This document shows positions 45,691 to 57,656 of a DNA stretch of 64,000 bases, one piece after another. The notes below the pieces were generated by a model. The model did not search any database and was not told the origin of the DNA. It saw only the letters and a program-made list of their open reading frames with translations. This DNA is from Xanthomonas sp. XNM01. Its GTDB lineage: Bacteria > Pseudomonadota > Gammaproteobacteria > Xanthomonadales > Xanthomonadaceae. Both the position numbers and the translations under genes were made by a program. The number at the start of each line of letters is the position of its first letter. Within the stretch, counting starts at the first letter, position 1. The stretch is from contig NZ_JACVAP010000006.1 of NCBI RefSeq assembly GCF_014851915.1, forward strand, positions 1 through 64,000. Reading direction: 5' to 3'.

Positions 45691-47371
45691 GCACCTGGAC
45701 GTGAACCTGCGCCCGCGCTCGTCGTGGGAGGCGATGGAGCTGGGCACGGCGCTGGTCCGCCGGCATGCGGCGGCGATCTGGAAGCCGTGGCTGCTGTTGA
45801 CCGTGCCGCTGTTCGTGCTGTTCAACGCGGTCGGCTGGGCGCTGGACATGCTGTGGCTGGCCGGCCTGCTGATGTGGTGGCTCAAGCCGCTGTTCGCGCG
45901 GCTGCCGCTGTACGTGATCTCGCGTGGCGTGTTCGGCCAGGTGCCCGGCACCTGGCAGACCCTGCGCGCGCAGGCGGGATTCGGCCTGCGCCTGATGCCG
46001 GCGTATCTGCTGTGGCGCCGGCTGGGGCCGGCGCGCGCGCTGCTGATGCCGGTCGACCTGCTCGAAGGCACCGCACCCGAGCAGCGGCGTCTGCGCCGGC
46101 GCGTGCTCGGTGGGCCGGCCTACGGGCAGGGCTGCCTGCTGACCTGGACCTGCTGGCATTTCGAACTGGTGCTGGCGTTCGGCTGCGTGGCGGCGGTGTT
46201 CCTGATGATTCCGACCGAGTTCCTGGCCGGCTCGTTCCAGTCGTTCTGGGCGCGGCTGGAGGACGGCATGCCGCTGTGGATGCAGCTGGCCTGGAACGCG
46301 TTCGCCTGGGCCGGCGTCTGCGTGATCGAGCCGTTCTACGTCGGCGCCGGCTTCGGCATGTACCTCAACCGGCGCACCGAGACCGAGGCCTGGGACGTGG
46401 AGCTGGCGTTCCGGCGTCTGCGCGACCGCCTGCGCACGCCGCTGGCACCGCTGCTGCTGGCGCTGGCCGTGGCGGCGCCGCTGGCCCTGCTGCCAACGGC
46501 GCCCGTGCACGCGCAGGTGCCGAGCAACACCAAGGATGCGTTCCAGGCCGCACCGGAGCCGCCCGGGGCGGAGTCCGAGGCCGAGGCCGGCGTCGAGCCG
46601 GACGCGCAGGCCGACACCTCGTCCGGCGTCGATCCCGACGTCGAGTCGCCGGCCGATCCCGAGGCCGATCCAGCGCAGGAGCAGGCGGCGACGCTGGAGG
46701 GGGTGTTCGATGGCGCGGTCGCCGACGACGCCGGCTTCCGCTCGGCCGCCCGCCGGACCTATGAGGACCCGCTGCTCGGCAGCAGCCGCACCGTCAGCGA
46801 ATGGCAGCGCAAACCGGAGGCCGAGACGTCATCGCAGACCAGCCGGCCGGACCTGGGCGACTGGGCCTTCATGGACACGCTGGTCACCCTGTTCGCGCTG
46901 GCGGCCGAGTGGGGCATCTGGGTACTGGTGGGCGTGCTGGTGATCCTGGCGCTGGCGACGATGCGCTACTGGCTGCCGTGGATCCGTGGCTCGGCACGGC
47001 GCGCTCCGGCGCCCGAGGCGGCCGCGCCGCGGACCGATGCGCTGGTGCTGCCCGAAACCCTGCCGGACGATGTGCCTGCCGCCGCGCGGCGCCTGTGGCG
47101 CGAGGGCCGGCAGCGTGCGGCGCTGGCGCTGCTGTATCGCGCCAGCGTCGAGGCGATGGCCGAGCGGACCGCCGCGGTGCTGCCGCCGGGCGCGACCGAG
47201 GCGCAGTGCCTGCGTGTGTCGCGCCGGCTGGAGCAGGAGCCGGCCCGCACCCTGTTCGCGCGCATGGTCCGCACCTGGCAGTACGCGGCCTATGCCGGCC
47301 AGGTGCCGGACGAGGCCGAGTTCGAGGCGCTGCTCGAAGCCTCGCGCGCCGAGTGGAGCTGGACCGCATGA
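45680..47371 (+). CDS. DUF4129-domain membrane protein
   Basis: 563 aa. N-terminal membrane region (~20-290, about six helices, with WKPWLLLTVPLFVLFNAVGW), then an acidic, Glu/Ala/Asp-rich periplasmic stretch (~300-365). A further helix follows (~405-428, TLVTLFALAAEWGIWVLVG). The C-terminal DUF4129 domain (~470-560) contains RRLWREGRQRAALALLYRASV. ATG 45680 has GGAG 8 nt upstream and overlaps the SpoIIM gene by 11 nt. The last codons overlap the DUF4350 start (ATGA). DUF4129 proteins are associated with MoxR/DUF58 complexes or transglutaminase-like proteins. Function unknown. Confidence 0.85.
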   Translation: MRPEHLDVNLRPRSSWEAMELGTALVRRHAAAIWKPWLLLTVPLFVLFNAVGWALDMLWLAGLLMWWLKPLFARLPLYVISRGVFGQVPGTWQTLRAQAGFGLRLMPAYLLWRRLGPARALLMPVDLLEGTAPEQRRLRRRVLGGPAYGQGCLLTWTCWHFELVLAFGCVAAVFLMIPTEFLAGSFQSFWARLEDGMPLWMQLAWNAFAWAGVCVIEPFYVGAGFGMYLNRRTETEAWDVELAFRRLRDRLRTPLAPLLLALAVAAPLALLPTAPVHAQVPSNTKDAFQAAPEPPGAESEAEAGVEPDAQADTSSGVDPDVESPADPEADPAQEQAATLEGVFDGAVADDAGFRSAARRTYEDPLLGSSRTVSEWQRKPEAETSSQTSRPDLGDWAFMDTLVTLFALAAEWGIWVLVGVLVILALATMRYWLPWIRGSARRAPAPEAAAPRTDALVLPETLPDDVPAAARRLWREGRQRAALALLYRASVEAMAERTAAVLPPGATEAQCLRVSRRLEQEPARTLFARMVRTWQYAAYAGQVPDEAEFEALLEASRAEWSWTA

Positions 47372-48494
47372 GTGCCGCCACCGTCCGCAACAGCCTGCTG
47401 GCGATCGCCGCGGTCGGCCTGGCGGTGATCGTCGCCGCCTGGTTCCTGGCCACGCACGAGCGGGTCGAACGCGAGGTACCGGTCCCGCCCAGCGGCGAGG
47501 CGGCCTGGAATCCGCTGTACGCGCTGCAGCAGACGCTGCGCGGCGACGGGGTCGAGGTCCAGGCGCGGCAACGCCTGGATCTGGCGCAGATGAAGCTCGG
47601 ACCGGGCGACACCCTGCTGCTCTACAACGATCCGGGCGTGCTGCATCCGCGCGAGGTGCGCGCGCTGCTGGCCTGGGTCGGTCAGGGCGGCCACCTGCTG
47701 CTGCGCACGCCGGCCGGTCGCCGTGGCGACAGCGAAGCGCCGCTGCCGCCGATGCTGCAGGCACTGGGCATGCATGCCGCGCTGCGGCCGTCCGCCTGCG
47801 CGACGCTGCAGGTCGCCGGCCAGCCGCAGCACGTCGAGTTCTGCCAGGGCCAGCGCTTCGAGGTCTACGAGCTCGAACCGTCGCTGGCCTGGGGCGATGA
47901 CGAGGACGGCTATGTGTTCGCACGGCTGCCGCAGGGGCAGGGTCTGGTCGACCTGCTCGCCGATTTCGACTTCCTCGACAACGACGCGTTGGACGAAGCC
48001 CCGCACCAGGCGCTGGCGCGGCAACTGCTGGCGCCCAATTACCGCGACGGCACGGTGCATCTGGTCTATGCCGCGCGCATGCCCTCGTTCTGGCGCACGC
48101 TGTTCGAGCGCGGCTGGCCGGTCTGGGTGCCGCTGGTGCTGCTGCTGGCGGCCTGGCTGTGGCGCCGGATGCAGCGCTTCGGGCCGCTGCTGCCGGGACC
48201 GCAGACCGAGCGCCGCTCGCTGCTGGAGCATGTCCGCGCCAGCGGCGAACTGCTGTACCGCCACGACCAGGCGCCGCTGCTGTACCGCGCGGTGCGCGAG
48301 GCCTTCCTGGCACGCCTGCGCCGGCGGATGCCGGTGGCCGCCGCCCTGGAAGGCCAGGCGCGCGCGGCGGCGGTCGCCGAGCGCCTGCAGCTGCCGATCG
48401 ACCATGTCCGCGCCGCGCTGGAGGAACCGGGGCCGCGCGACCGGCACGTGTTCCTGTCGCGCGTGCGTACCCTGATCCAGATGAGGAACCGTCT

Positions 48495-48498
<4 letters not shown>
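47368..48498 (+). CDS. DUF4350-domain membrane protein
   Basis: 376 aa. One N-terminal helix (~8-27), a periplasmic domain of the DUF4350/GATase-like type (~35-250, GDTLLLYNDPGVLHPREVRALLAWVGQGGHLLLRTP), a second helix (~255-270, WPVWVPLVLLLAAWLW) and a cytoplasmic tail with RRSLLEHVRASGELLYRH. This is the usual partner upstream of moxR in such operons. It overlaps both neighbours by ATGA. No enzymatic residues recognised. Confidence 0.85.
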
Positions 48499-49484
<986 letters not shown>

Positions 49485-49524
49485 GCATGCGTCTGTCCGC
49501 CATCGACCGGGACGGCGACCCCGC

Positions 49525-50823
49525 ATGAGGCCGGCACCGCCGCTGCTGGCCGTGCTGGCGCTGTGGGCCGTGCTCGGCATCGCGCCGGCGCTGGAGCTGG
49601 TGCCGATCGCCTGGTGGTGGGGCGGCGCGGCGCTGGTGGCCGTGCTGCTGCTGGTGGACCTGCTGCGCCTGCGGGCGTGGCCGACGCCACAGGTACGCCG
49701 GGTGCTGCCCGAAGCGCTGCCGCTGGGCAGCACGCGCCAGGTCGAGCTGGCGATCGAGGCCACCCGGCGCACCCGGCTGGAGCTGTACGACCTGCATCCG
49801 ACTGGCTGGAGCGTGGAAGGCCTGCCGCGGCGGCTGCAGCTCGCCGCGCAGACGGTGAGCACCATCGACTACCGCGCGCGGCCGATGGCGCGCGGGCGGT
49901 TCGACTTCGAGGGCGTGCAGCTGCGCATCGCGTCGCCGTGGCGGCTGTGGCGGCAGTCGCGCCGTGCGGGCGAGCGGCAGAGCGTGCGCGTCTATCCCGA
50001 TTTCGCGCCGCTGACGCGGCTGGCGCTGTTCAGTGCCGAGCAGGCCTCGCGCCTGGTCGGCGCCCACCTGAAGCGCCGCCGCGGCGAAGGCACCGACTTC
50101 CAGCAGATGCGCGAATACCGGGTCGGCGACAGCCTGCGCCAGATCGACTGGAAGGCCACCGCACGCGCGCGCAAGCTGATCTCGCGCGAGTACCAGGACG
50201 AACGCAACCAGCAGCTGCTGCTGGTGGTCGATACCGGCCGGCGGATGCTGGCCAGCGACGGCGGACTGTCGCATTTCGACCATGCGCTCAACGCGGCGCT
50301 GGTGGTCGGCTGGCTGGCGCTGCGCCAGGGCGACGCGGTCGGGCTGATGGCCGTCGGCGGGCAGTCGCGCTGGATCCCGCCGCGACGCGGACCGGGCGCG
50401 ATCGACGACCTGCTGCGCGGCAGCTACGACCTGCAGCCGCAGCCGGTGGCCACCGACTATCTGGCGCTGGCCAGCGAACTGGCCATGCGCCAGCGCCGGC
50501 GCGCGCTGATCATGCTGGTCACCAACGTGCGCGACGAGGACAGCGACGAACTGCTGTCGGCGATCCGCGTGCTGCAGCGCCGGCACCTGGTCTGCGTCGC
50601 CAGCCTGCGCGAGAAGGTGCTCGACGATGCGCTGGCGGAGGAGGTCGACGACCTGCCCGGTGCGATCCGTGCGGGCGCGGTGGCACGCTACCTCGACCAG
50701 CGTGGTGCCGCGCACGAGGCGCTGCGCCGCAACCGGGTGATGACCCTGGACGTGGCCGCCGCCGACCTGCCTGCGGCGCTGGTCGAACGCTACCTGGCGG
50801 TCAAGCGCGACGGCCTGCTGTAG
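49525..50823 (+). CDS. DUF58 (vWA-like) protein
   Basis: 432 aa. Two N-terminal membrane segments (~5-25, ~30-48), a beta-rich part, then the DUF58 domain with GEGTDFQQMREYRVGDSLRQIDWKATARARKL-type sequence (family core RxIDWxA) and a vWA-like fold (LLLVVDTGRRML with a MIDAS-type DxGxx). Likely client of the MoxR ATPase. The start is 40 nt after moxR. It is the last gene of the six-gene operon; no clear terminator follows. Confidence 0.92.
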   Translation: MRPAPPLLAVLALWAVLGIAPALELVPIAWWWGGAALVAVLLLVDLLRLRAWPTPQVRRVLPEALPLGSTRQVELAIEATRRTRLELYDLHPTGWSVEGLPRRLQLAAQTVSTIDYRARPMARGRFDFEGVQLRIASPWRLWRQSRRAGERQSVRVYPDFAPLTRLALFSAEQASRLVGAHLKRRRGEGTDFQQMREYRVGDSLRQIDWKATARARKLISREYQDERNQQLLLVVDTGRRMLASDGGLSHFDHALNAALVVGWLALRQGDAVGLMAVGGQSRWIPPRRGPGAIDDLLRGSYDLQPQPVATDYLALASELAMRQRRRALIMLVTNVRDEDSDELLSAIRVLQRRHLVCVASLREKVLDDALAEEVDDLPGAIRAGAVARYLDQRGAAHEALRRNRVMTLDVAAADLPAALVERYLAVKRDGLL

Positions 50824-51308
50824 CGCGGCCAGCCGCTGGCGCTCGCTCGCTGCCCGAGTTCTGCTGCCTCGGTTTGCGCGCGTGCCGGCAATGCATGCAG
50901 CCGGCGCATGCGGTGTTCCGGAAGATCGGCCGGCGCGCTGACTGCTGCCCGGTTGCGGTGTGGCAGGGGCGCTCGCGACCCGGGCAGCCGACAAGTCCGC
51001 CTGCGGCTGAACCGGCCTGGTCGATGCGCTTCCATCGCCGGGACCGCATCGGCTCGCGGTGATCGCTGCCGCGATCGAACGACCGGGGCGCCGCACGCCC
51101 GGCGGCATTCGCGTTGGCGGCCGATCTCGAGGTCGCGACCCGTCCAGCCGCGCGCGGCCCGGTCGCCTCCTGCGGGTGTCCGCCGACGCTGCCCGCCCGC
51201 GCCGCGGCCGTGCCGGCGGTGCCATCGGGTGGGATGACCTCTTTCACTGTCGGTCACGCCGCGCGCGGGCAGGATGGACGCATCACCAGCACAGCGAGGA
51301 TTCCAGGC
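50824..51308. other. Intergenic region, nothing recognised
   Basis: 485 nt after DUF58. Open frames on both strands show no family resemblance. The promoter of the small membrane gene at 51309 must be in its right end (AGCGAGGATTCCAGGC precedes the ATG). No terminator with a T-tract is visible. Confidence 0.45.
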
Positions 51309-51542
51309 ATGGGCAACGGACAAGGCACGGCCGGCAACGTCATCGCCGCCATCTGCAGTTTCATCGTGCCCGGGTTGGGCCAGCTGGTGCAGGGGCGCCT
51401 GCTCTCGGCGCTGCTGTGGTTCGTCGCCGCGTGCGCGGCCGGTGCGGTCACCTGGCTGCTGACGCTGTCGCTGTTCCCGTTCGGCTGGTTCCTGGTCAGC
51501 GTCTTCGCCTGCATCAACGCCGCGCTCTACCGGCGCGCCTGA
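51309..51542 (+). CDS. Small TM2-like membrane protein
   Basis: 77 aa with two or three membrane segments: NVIAAICSFIVPGLGQLVQGRLLSAL is the motif of TM2/YajC-like small membrane proteins (PGLGQ turn), followed by LLWFVAACAAGAV and LFPFGWFLVSVFACINAALY. GAGGA ~10 nt before ATG 51309. Function unknown. It is convergent with aroE over a strong hairpin. Confidence 0.8.
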   Translation: MGNGQGTAGNVIAAICSFIVPGLGQLVQGRLLSALLWFVAACAAGAVTWLLTLSLFPFGWFLVSVFACINAALYRRA

Positions 51543-51558
51543 TCCGGGAGCATCGGAG

Positions 51559-51587
51559 CGCCGTCGCCGGAGTACCCGGCGACGGCG
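51559..51587. terminator. Perfect 12-bp hairpin between convergent genes
   Basis: CGCCGTCGCCGG and CCGGCGACGGCG pair fully around AGTAC. It lies between the TM2-like gene and the aroE stop. There is no T-tract on either side, so factor-independent termination is uncertain; it may act as a bidirectional transcript end or mRNA-stabilising stem. Confidence 0.5.
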
Positions 51588-51600
51588 GCGATGGCCGGGC

Positions 51601-52455
51601 TCAGTCGGCGGTGACCAGCGAGCGTTCGCGGCCGCGCAGCATCGCGTAGACCGGGTCGGTCTCGGGGCGCACGCCGTGCCACAGCGCGAAACTCTCGGCG
51701 GCCTGCTCGACCAGCATGCCCAGGCCGTCGACCACGTCGCGGCAGCCACCGGCCCGCGCCCAGGCCAGGAACGGAATCGCCGCCTCGCCGTAGTTCAGGT
51801 CCACCGCCAGGGTGCGGCTGTTGACCAAGGTGAAAGGCGCATGGAAGCCAGCACCGGCCGAGCGTCCGGCCGAGGTCGCATTGATGATCAGCTCGAAGTC
51901 GCCCTGGTCGGCCAGGTCGTCCCAATAGCGCGTATGCGCGCGTCCGGGGACGCCGAGCGCATCGACCAGCGCATCGGCGCGCTCCGGCGTGCGGTTGACC
52001 ACGACCAGTTCCAGGATGCCGGCGTCGAGCAGCGCCGGTGCGACCCCGCGCGCGGCGCCGCCTGCACCGAGCAGCAGCGCGCGGCGGCCACGCAGATCCA
52101 GCCCGCAGCGGTCGGTCAGGTCGCGGACCAGGCCCGGGCCGTCGGTGTTGTCGCCGTGCCACTGGCCGTCGTTGCGCACCAGCGTGTTGACCGCACCGGC
52201 AAGGCGCGCGCGGTCGCTGGTGCGCGCGCACAACGCGAACGCGGCCTCCTTCAGCGGCATGGTCACGTTGGCGCCGCGACCGCCGTTGGCGGCGAACGCG
52301 TCCAGTGCCGCACCGAACGCCGCCGGGTCGGCATCGATCGCGGTGTACTCCAGTGCGATCCCGAGCTGGGCCGCGAAACTGCGGTGGATCTGCGGCGACA
52401 GCGAGTGGGCGATCGGATGGCCGAAGACGGCGTAGCGGGAATCGGGCATGGGCAT
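51601..52455 (-). CDS. aroE: Shikimate 5-dehydrogenase
   Basis: 284 aa, normal length. Shikimate-binding S18/S20 (AHSLSPQIH), catalytic K69 ([11 protein letters not shown]) and D105 ([10 protein letters not shown]), and the NADP motif [11 protein letters not shown] are all intact. It reduces 3-dehydroshikimate to shikimate in the aromatic amino acid pathway. Two ATGs two codons apart (52455, 52449) are both possible starts. Monocistronic. Confidence 0.96.
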   Translation of the reverse strand: MPMPDSRYAVFGHPIAHSLSPQIHRSFAAQLGIALEYTAIDADPAAFGAALDAFAANGGRGANVTMPLKEAAFALCARTSDRARLAGAVNTLVRNDGQWHGDNTDGPGLVRDLTDRCGLDLRGRRALLLGAGGAARGVAPALLDAGILELVVVNRTPERADALVDALGVPGRAHTRYWDDLADQGDFELIINATSAGRSAGAGFHAPFTLVNSRTLAVDLNYGEAAIPFLAWARAGGCRDVVDGLGMLVEQAAESFALWHGVRPETDPVYAMLRGRERSLVTAD

Positions 52456-52838
52456 TCTCGTGGTGTGCTCAGGAAGGCATGCGACGGCGCGGTCGCGGTG
52501 TCCCGTCGCCGGTCCCCGCCGCCCCGGCTGCAGCGCAGCCGGTCCGCTCCGTCGTCCGGGCCAGTCTACTCCCGGGCCGCGGACGCAACGTGATCTGGAT
52601 CATCCGGCGGTCCGCATCCCCGGCGCGGCGGCGCCATGCCGGATCGCGCTGCGGCCGCGGCGTCATCGCGCATCGTCGTCCCCCGCGCGCTGCAGGCATG
52701 CGCGCGGCGGACGCGCCGATGCAGCGCGTGCATCCGCAGTCACATTCCGTAGCGGCGCGCTGGGCGACACTGGCGCGCGTGCTGTTCGCCCGTGTCTCCT
52801 GCCGGGCGGCAGCAGTCCGCATCTTCGTCGCCAGGCTG
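52456..52838. other. Intergenic region between divergent aroE and a TonB receptor gene
   Basis: 383 nt that must hold both promoters. I see no clear -35/-10 pair, Fur-like box or hairpin, and no credible small gene. Confidence 0.4.
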
Positions 52839-54983
52839 ATGGATATCCCCCGCATGCACACCCGTTGTCGTTCCCTGCCGCTGGCCGCCGGCCTGCTGAT
52901 CACCCTGCCGGCGCTGGCCGCTCCCGAGGCCGGGGGCGAGGCGACCACGCTGGACCGTGTCGTGGTCACCGCCACGCGCCTGGAGACCGTGCAGGGCTTC
53001 GACGTGCCGGCGTCGGTAGGCACCATCGCCCTGGACACGCTGGATGCGCGCAGCAACGCGAGCGTGTCAGAAGCGCTGGATGGGGTGCCCGGCCTGCTCG
53101 CACGCGAGCGCCAGAACCTGGCCCAGGATACGCAGCTGTCGATCCGCGGCTTCGGCGCGCGTTCGACCTTCGGCGTGCGCGGCCTGCGCCTGTACGCCGA
53201 TGGCATTCCGGCGACGATGCCGGACGGGCAGGGCCAGGTCTCGCACTTCAGCATGCAGGGCGCGGACCGGGTCGAGGTGCTGCGCGGCCCGTTCTCGGCG
53301 CTGCACGGCAATTCCTCGGGCGGCGTGATCCAGCTGTGGAGCGACATCCCCGACGATGGCCGGCACGACGGCCGCGTCCAGCTCAGCGCCGGCGGCAACG
53401 ACACCACGATCCTCGGCGCGCGTGTCCGCGGCGGCGACCGCGGCTTCGGCTACAACGTCGCCGCATCGCGGCTGGAGACGGACGGCTACCGCGACCACAG
53501 CGCGGCCACGCGCACCTCGGTCAACGCGAAGCTGCGGTTCGGCATCGGCCAGGCCGGCAAGCTGGACGTGGTCGCCAACCACTTCGACGCGCCCGACGCA
53601 CAGGATCCGCTCGGCCTGACCCGCGCGCAGGTACGTGCCGACCCGACCCAGGCCACCGCGGTGGCACTGCAGTACGACACACGCAAGTCGGTCAGCCAGG
53701 ACCAGCTGGGCCTGGCCTACGAACATGCGTTCGGCGCCAGCACGCTGCGGGCGATGGGCTATGCCGGTCAGCGCAGCGTCGAGCAGTACCTGCCGCTGCC
53801 GGCGACCGCGCAGGCCAATCCGTTGAACTCCGGCGGCGTGATCGACCTGGACAACGACTACGGCGGCGCCGACCTGCGCTGGTCCTGGAACGGCGAACTG
53901 GGCGGGCGCCCGTTCGAGGCCAGCCTCGGCCTCAATGCCGACCGCCAGCGCCAGCACCGGCGCGGCTACGAGAACTTCATCGGCAGCGACGTCGGCGTGC
54001 GTGGGCGGCTGCGCCGCGACGAGCGCAACCAGGTCTCCAACAGCGACCAGTACGCGCAGCTGTGGTGGCGTTTGGCCCCGCGCTGGTCGCTGCTGGTCGG
54101 CGCGCGCCACAGCGAGGTCGCGTTCCGCTCGCGCGACCACTACGTGGTCGGCGCCAATCCCGACGACAGCGGCCGCGTCGAATACTCGGAAACCACGCCG
54201 GTGGCCGGTCTTGTCTTCGCGCCGCTCGACAGTACCCGCATCTACCTGTCGGCCGGGCGCGGCTTCGAGACGCCGACCTTCAACGAAGTCGGCTACCGCG
54301 CCGATGGCGGCGCCGGGCTGGCGTTCGACCTGAAACCGGCGGTGAGCCGCAACCTGGAGCTGGGCGCGAAGTGGCGCGGCGACAGCGGTGCGCATGTCGA
54401 TGCCGCGCTGTTCCGTGCCGACACCGACGACGAGCTGGCGGTCGCGCGCAACGTCGGCGGTCGCAGCAGCTTCCGCAATGTCGGCAGTGCGCGCCGGCAG
54501 GGCGTGGAGCTGGCCGCCGGCCTGCCGCTGGGTGCGGCGTGGAGCGCCGAGCTGGCCTACACCTGGCTGGACGCGACCTTCCGTGACAGTTTCCCGATCT
54601 GCACCGCCAGCGGCTGCACCGACCCGAACGTGCTGGTCGCCGCCGGCAGCCGCATTCCCGGCGTGGCCCGCGAGCAGCTGGCCGCGCGCCTGCAGTGGCG
54701 CGAAGGCCCGTGGCAGGCGGCGGTGCAGGCGGTCGCGGTCGGGCCGGTGGTGGTCAACGACAGCGCCACCGAGACGTCGCCCGGCTATGGCCTGCTGCAC
54801 CTGCAGCTGGGCCGCGACTGGCGCAGCGCGCACGGCACGCTGCACACCTTCGTCCGCGTCGACAACGCGCTGGACCAGGCGTACATCGGCTCGGTGATCG
54901 TCAACGAGGGCAACGGCCGCTTCTACGAGCCGGGCCCGGACCGGACCTTCGTGCTCGGCGCGCGCTGGCAGTGGGGCGGCTGA
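52839..54983 (+). CDS. TonB-dependent outer-membrane receptor
   Basis: 714 aa. Signal peptide (RCRSLPLAAGLLITLPALAAP), TonB-box-like DRVVVTATRLE, plug (~40-150: LSIRGFGARSTFGVRGLRLYADGIPATMPDGQGQ, ADRVEVLRGPFSALHGNSSGGVI) and barrel (~155-714). The plug sequence and the YIGSVIVNEGNGRFYEPGP near the C-terminus resemble PhuR/YncD-type receptors (possible iron-chelate, PQQ or similar cargo). Starts at 52839 or 52854 are both possible; the first has CAGG upstream. Cargo is not known. No partner transporter is next to it. Confidence 0.92.
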   Translation: MDIPRMHTRCRSLPLAAGLLITLPALAAPEAGGEATTLDRVVVTATRLETVQGFDVPASVGTIALDTLDARSNASVSEALDGVPGLLARERQNLAQDTQLSIRGFGARSTFGVRGLRLYADGIPATMPDGQGQVSHFSMQGADRVEVLRGPFSALHGNSSGGVIQLWSDIPDDGRHDGRVQLSAGGNDTTILGARVRGGDRGFGYNVAASRLETDGYRDHSAATRTSVNAKLRFGIGQAGKLDVVANHFDAPDAQDPLGLTRAQVRADPTQATAVALQYDTRKSVSQDQLGLAYEHAFGASTLRAMGYAGQRSVEQYLPLPATAQANPLNSGGVIDLDNDYGGADLRWSWNGELGGRPFEASLGLNADRQRQHRRGYENFIGSDVGVRGRLRRDERNQVSNSDQYAQLWWRLAPRWSLLVGARHSEVAFRSRDHYVVGANPDDSGRVEYSETTPVAGLVFAPLDSTRIYLSAGRGFETPTFNEVGYRADGGAGLAFDLKPAVSRNLELGAKWRGDSGAHVDAALFRADTDDELAVARNVGGRSSFRNVGSARRQGVELAAGLPLGAAWSAELAYTWLDATFRDSFPICTASGCTDPNVLVAAGSRIPGVAREQLAARLQWREGPWQAAVQAVAVGPVVVNDSATETSPGYGLLHLQLGRDWRSAHGTLHTFVRVDNALDQAYIGSVIVNEGNGRFYEPGPDRTFVLGARWQWGG

Positions 54984-55108
54984 TGGCTTGACGCTCGCCC
55001 GGGAGCGCGGAATGCTGCCGGTACGGAACCGGGAGTCTCCGGGTGGCCCGTTCCGTCGCCCTGCGCAGGCAAGCAGGACATCGTCCACCACGGAACAGGG
55101 GACAACCG

Positions 55109-55845
55109 ATGAAGTCGATCACACGCAGCCTGCCGCTGCTGCTGCTGCTGCCTGCCATGCACCTCCATGCCCAGTCCATTTCACCGGCCTGGGACGCCTA
55201 CATGAAGAAGCAGGCCGCGCCAGCCACTACCACCAAGGCGCAACCAGTTACCGACCCGGGCCAGTCGCAATCGCAGACAACGGCGTCCGACGTGGTCGCA
55301 CCGGTCGCCCCCCCGGCCCCGCGTCCCGCGCCCCGCGCCGAACCGCGTAATGCAGGTGGATTCTTCGTCGCCGTCCATGGCGGCAAGGGCTGGCTCTACG
55401 AGGATGCGGACCAGACCGCCAAGGCCGTTTCGGCGGGATACCGCTGGGATGCCGGCGATTTCACCCTGGTCGGCATCGAACTGGCGGGCGACTGGCCGCG
55501 TCCAGCGACCGCGATTTCCTGTATCCCGAAATCCGTTTCGACAGCATCGGTGCGACCACGCGCGTGAACTTCGGTCGCAGCCGCTGGTTCGGCATCGCCA
55601 GGGCCGGTTACTTCAGCGCGACCCAGAAGGACGAGGACGGCTACGACGACACGGTCGACGGCGCGTATGTGGGTATCGGCGTCGGTGTCGATGTCGATGT
55701 GAATCGACACCTCAATCTCAGTCTGGCCTATACCGCCTACGTCTATGGCACGACGTACTACTACGGTTATGGCTATGGCTACTACCAGGCGACCGATGTC
55801 AGCCGTGCCGACATGCTGCTGCTGGGCGCGGAACTACGCTTCTGA
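55109..55845 (+). pseudogene. Outer-membrane beta-barrel protein with a frameshift
   Basis: Signal peptide (MKSITRSLPLLLLLPAMHLHA) and a Pro/Ala/Gln-rich spacer lead to a barrel domain (GFFVAVHGGKGWLY). The frame breaks near 55500: after ELAGDWPR the sense continues one frame back as SDRDFLYPEIRFDSIGAT-TRVNFGRS and runs to 55845 (GYGYGYYQ, final LLLGAELRF with terminal Phe). Joining the frames gives ~245 aa of an OmpA/OprF-like small barrel. Thus one base is missing, or two extra, at ~55495-55510. Either a pseudogene or a sequencing error. AGGGG lies ~8 nt before the ATG. Confidence 0.8.
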
Positions 55846-55854
55846 CAGGTCAGG

Positions 55855-55884
55855 AAGGCAGCGGCTGCGATGGCCGCTGCTTTC
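55855..55884. terminator. Terminator between the barrel gene and hemB
   Basis: GCAGCGGC and GCCGCTGC pair around TGCGATG, followed by TTTCC on the plus strand. It lies in the gap between convergent genes and may serve both. Confidence 0.65.
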
Positions 55885-55914
55885 CCCGCACGCCGGTGAT
55901 CGTGCAGCGGCCGA

Positions 55915-57009
<1,095 letters not shown>

Positions 57010-57137
57010 TCACCACGCCAGCTGCCGTTGCGTGGTGCGCCGTTCCGGCAGTGGTGCCGGCGCCGGTTCGCAGCCGGTTCACCCGGGCGGGCCGAAGATG
57101 GCGCCATTCCGTCCATCGCCTCGCGCCGGGGTCCGTC

Positions 57138-57590
57138 ATGCGCCGCCTGCTCGCCGTCCTCACCGTCTCGTTGGCCCTGGCCGGCTGCGCCAGCACGTCC
57201 AAGGTCATGCTCAACCCGGCGCGTGCGCCGATCGATCCGGCCCAGGTGCAGATCTATTCGGTGCCGCCGCCGGGTTCGCAGGACATCGCCCAGCTTGAAT
57301 CCTCCAGCGCGGTCGGCTTCGGCACCCAGGGCCAGACCGATGCGGCGGTGGCCCGGCTCAAGCGCGAGGCCGCGGCCCTGGGTGCGAACGGCATCGTGCT
57401 GATGGGCGTGGGCTCGTCCGGCTCGCCGGTCGGGATGTCGGTCGGCGCCGGCAGCTACGGCCGCCACAGCGGCGGCGGGCTCAGCGTCGGCATCCCGACC
57501 ACCCAGAAGAAGGCGGCCGGCATGGCGATCTGGGTGCCGCCGGGCGCGGTGGCCGCGCCTGTTCCCCCGCCGCGTCCAGCCCAGGACTGA
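57138..57590 (+). CDS. Putative lipoprotein of unknown function
   Basis: 150 aa. Signal peptidase II lipobox LAGC at residues 13-16 (LALAGCASTSK), so it is membrane-anchored by lipid. The rest holds ALGANGIVLMGVG, a Gly/Ser-rich loop and a hydrophobic C-terminal stretch, resembling small heavy-metal-binding YbjQ-like or DUF4156-type lipoproteins only vaguely. ATG 57138 places the lipobox correctly. Function unknown. Confidence 0.75.
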   Translation: MRRLLAVLTVSLALAGCASTSKVMLNPARAPIDPAQVQIYSVPPPGSQDIAQLESSSAVGFGTQGQTDAAVARLKREAAALGANGIVLMGVGSSGSPVGMSVGAGSYGRHSGGGLSVGIPTTQKKAAGMAIWVPPGAVAAPVPPPRPAQD

Positions 57591-57656
57591 CGCCCGCGGC
57601 CTGGGCAACCGCATCCGGGACCTTCGCCCGCCGTGCTGCAGCCGTGGGGGCCCCGC

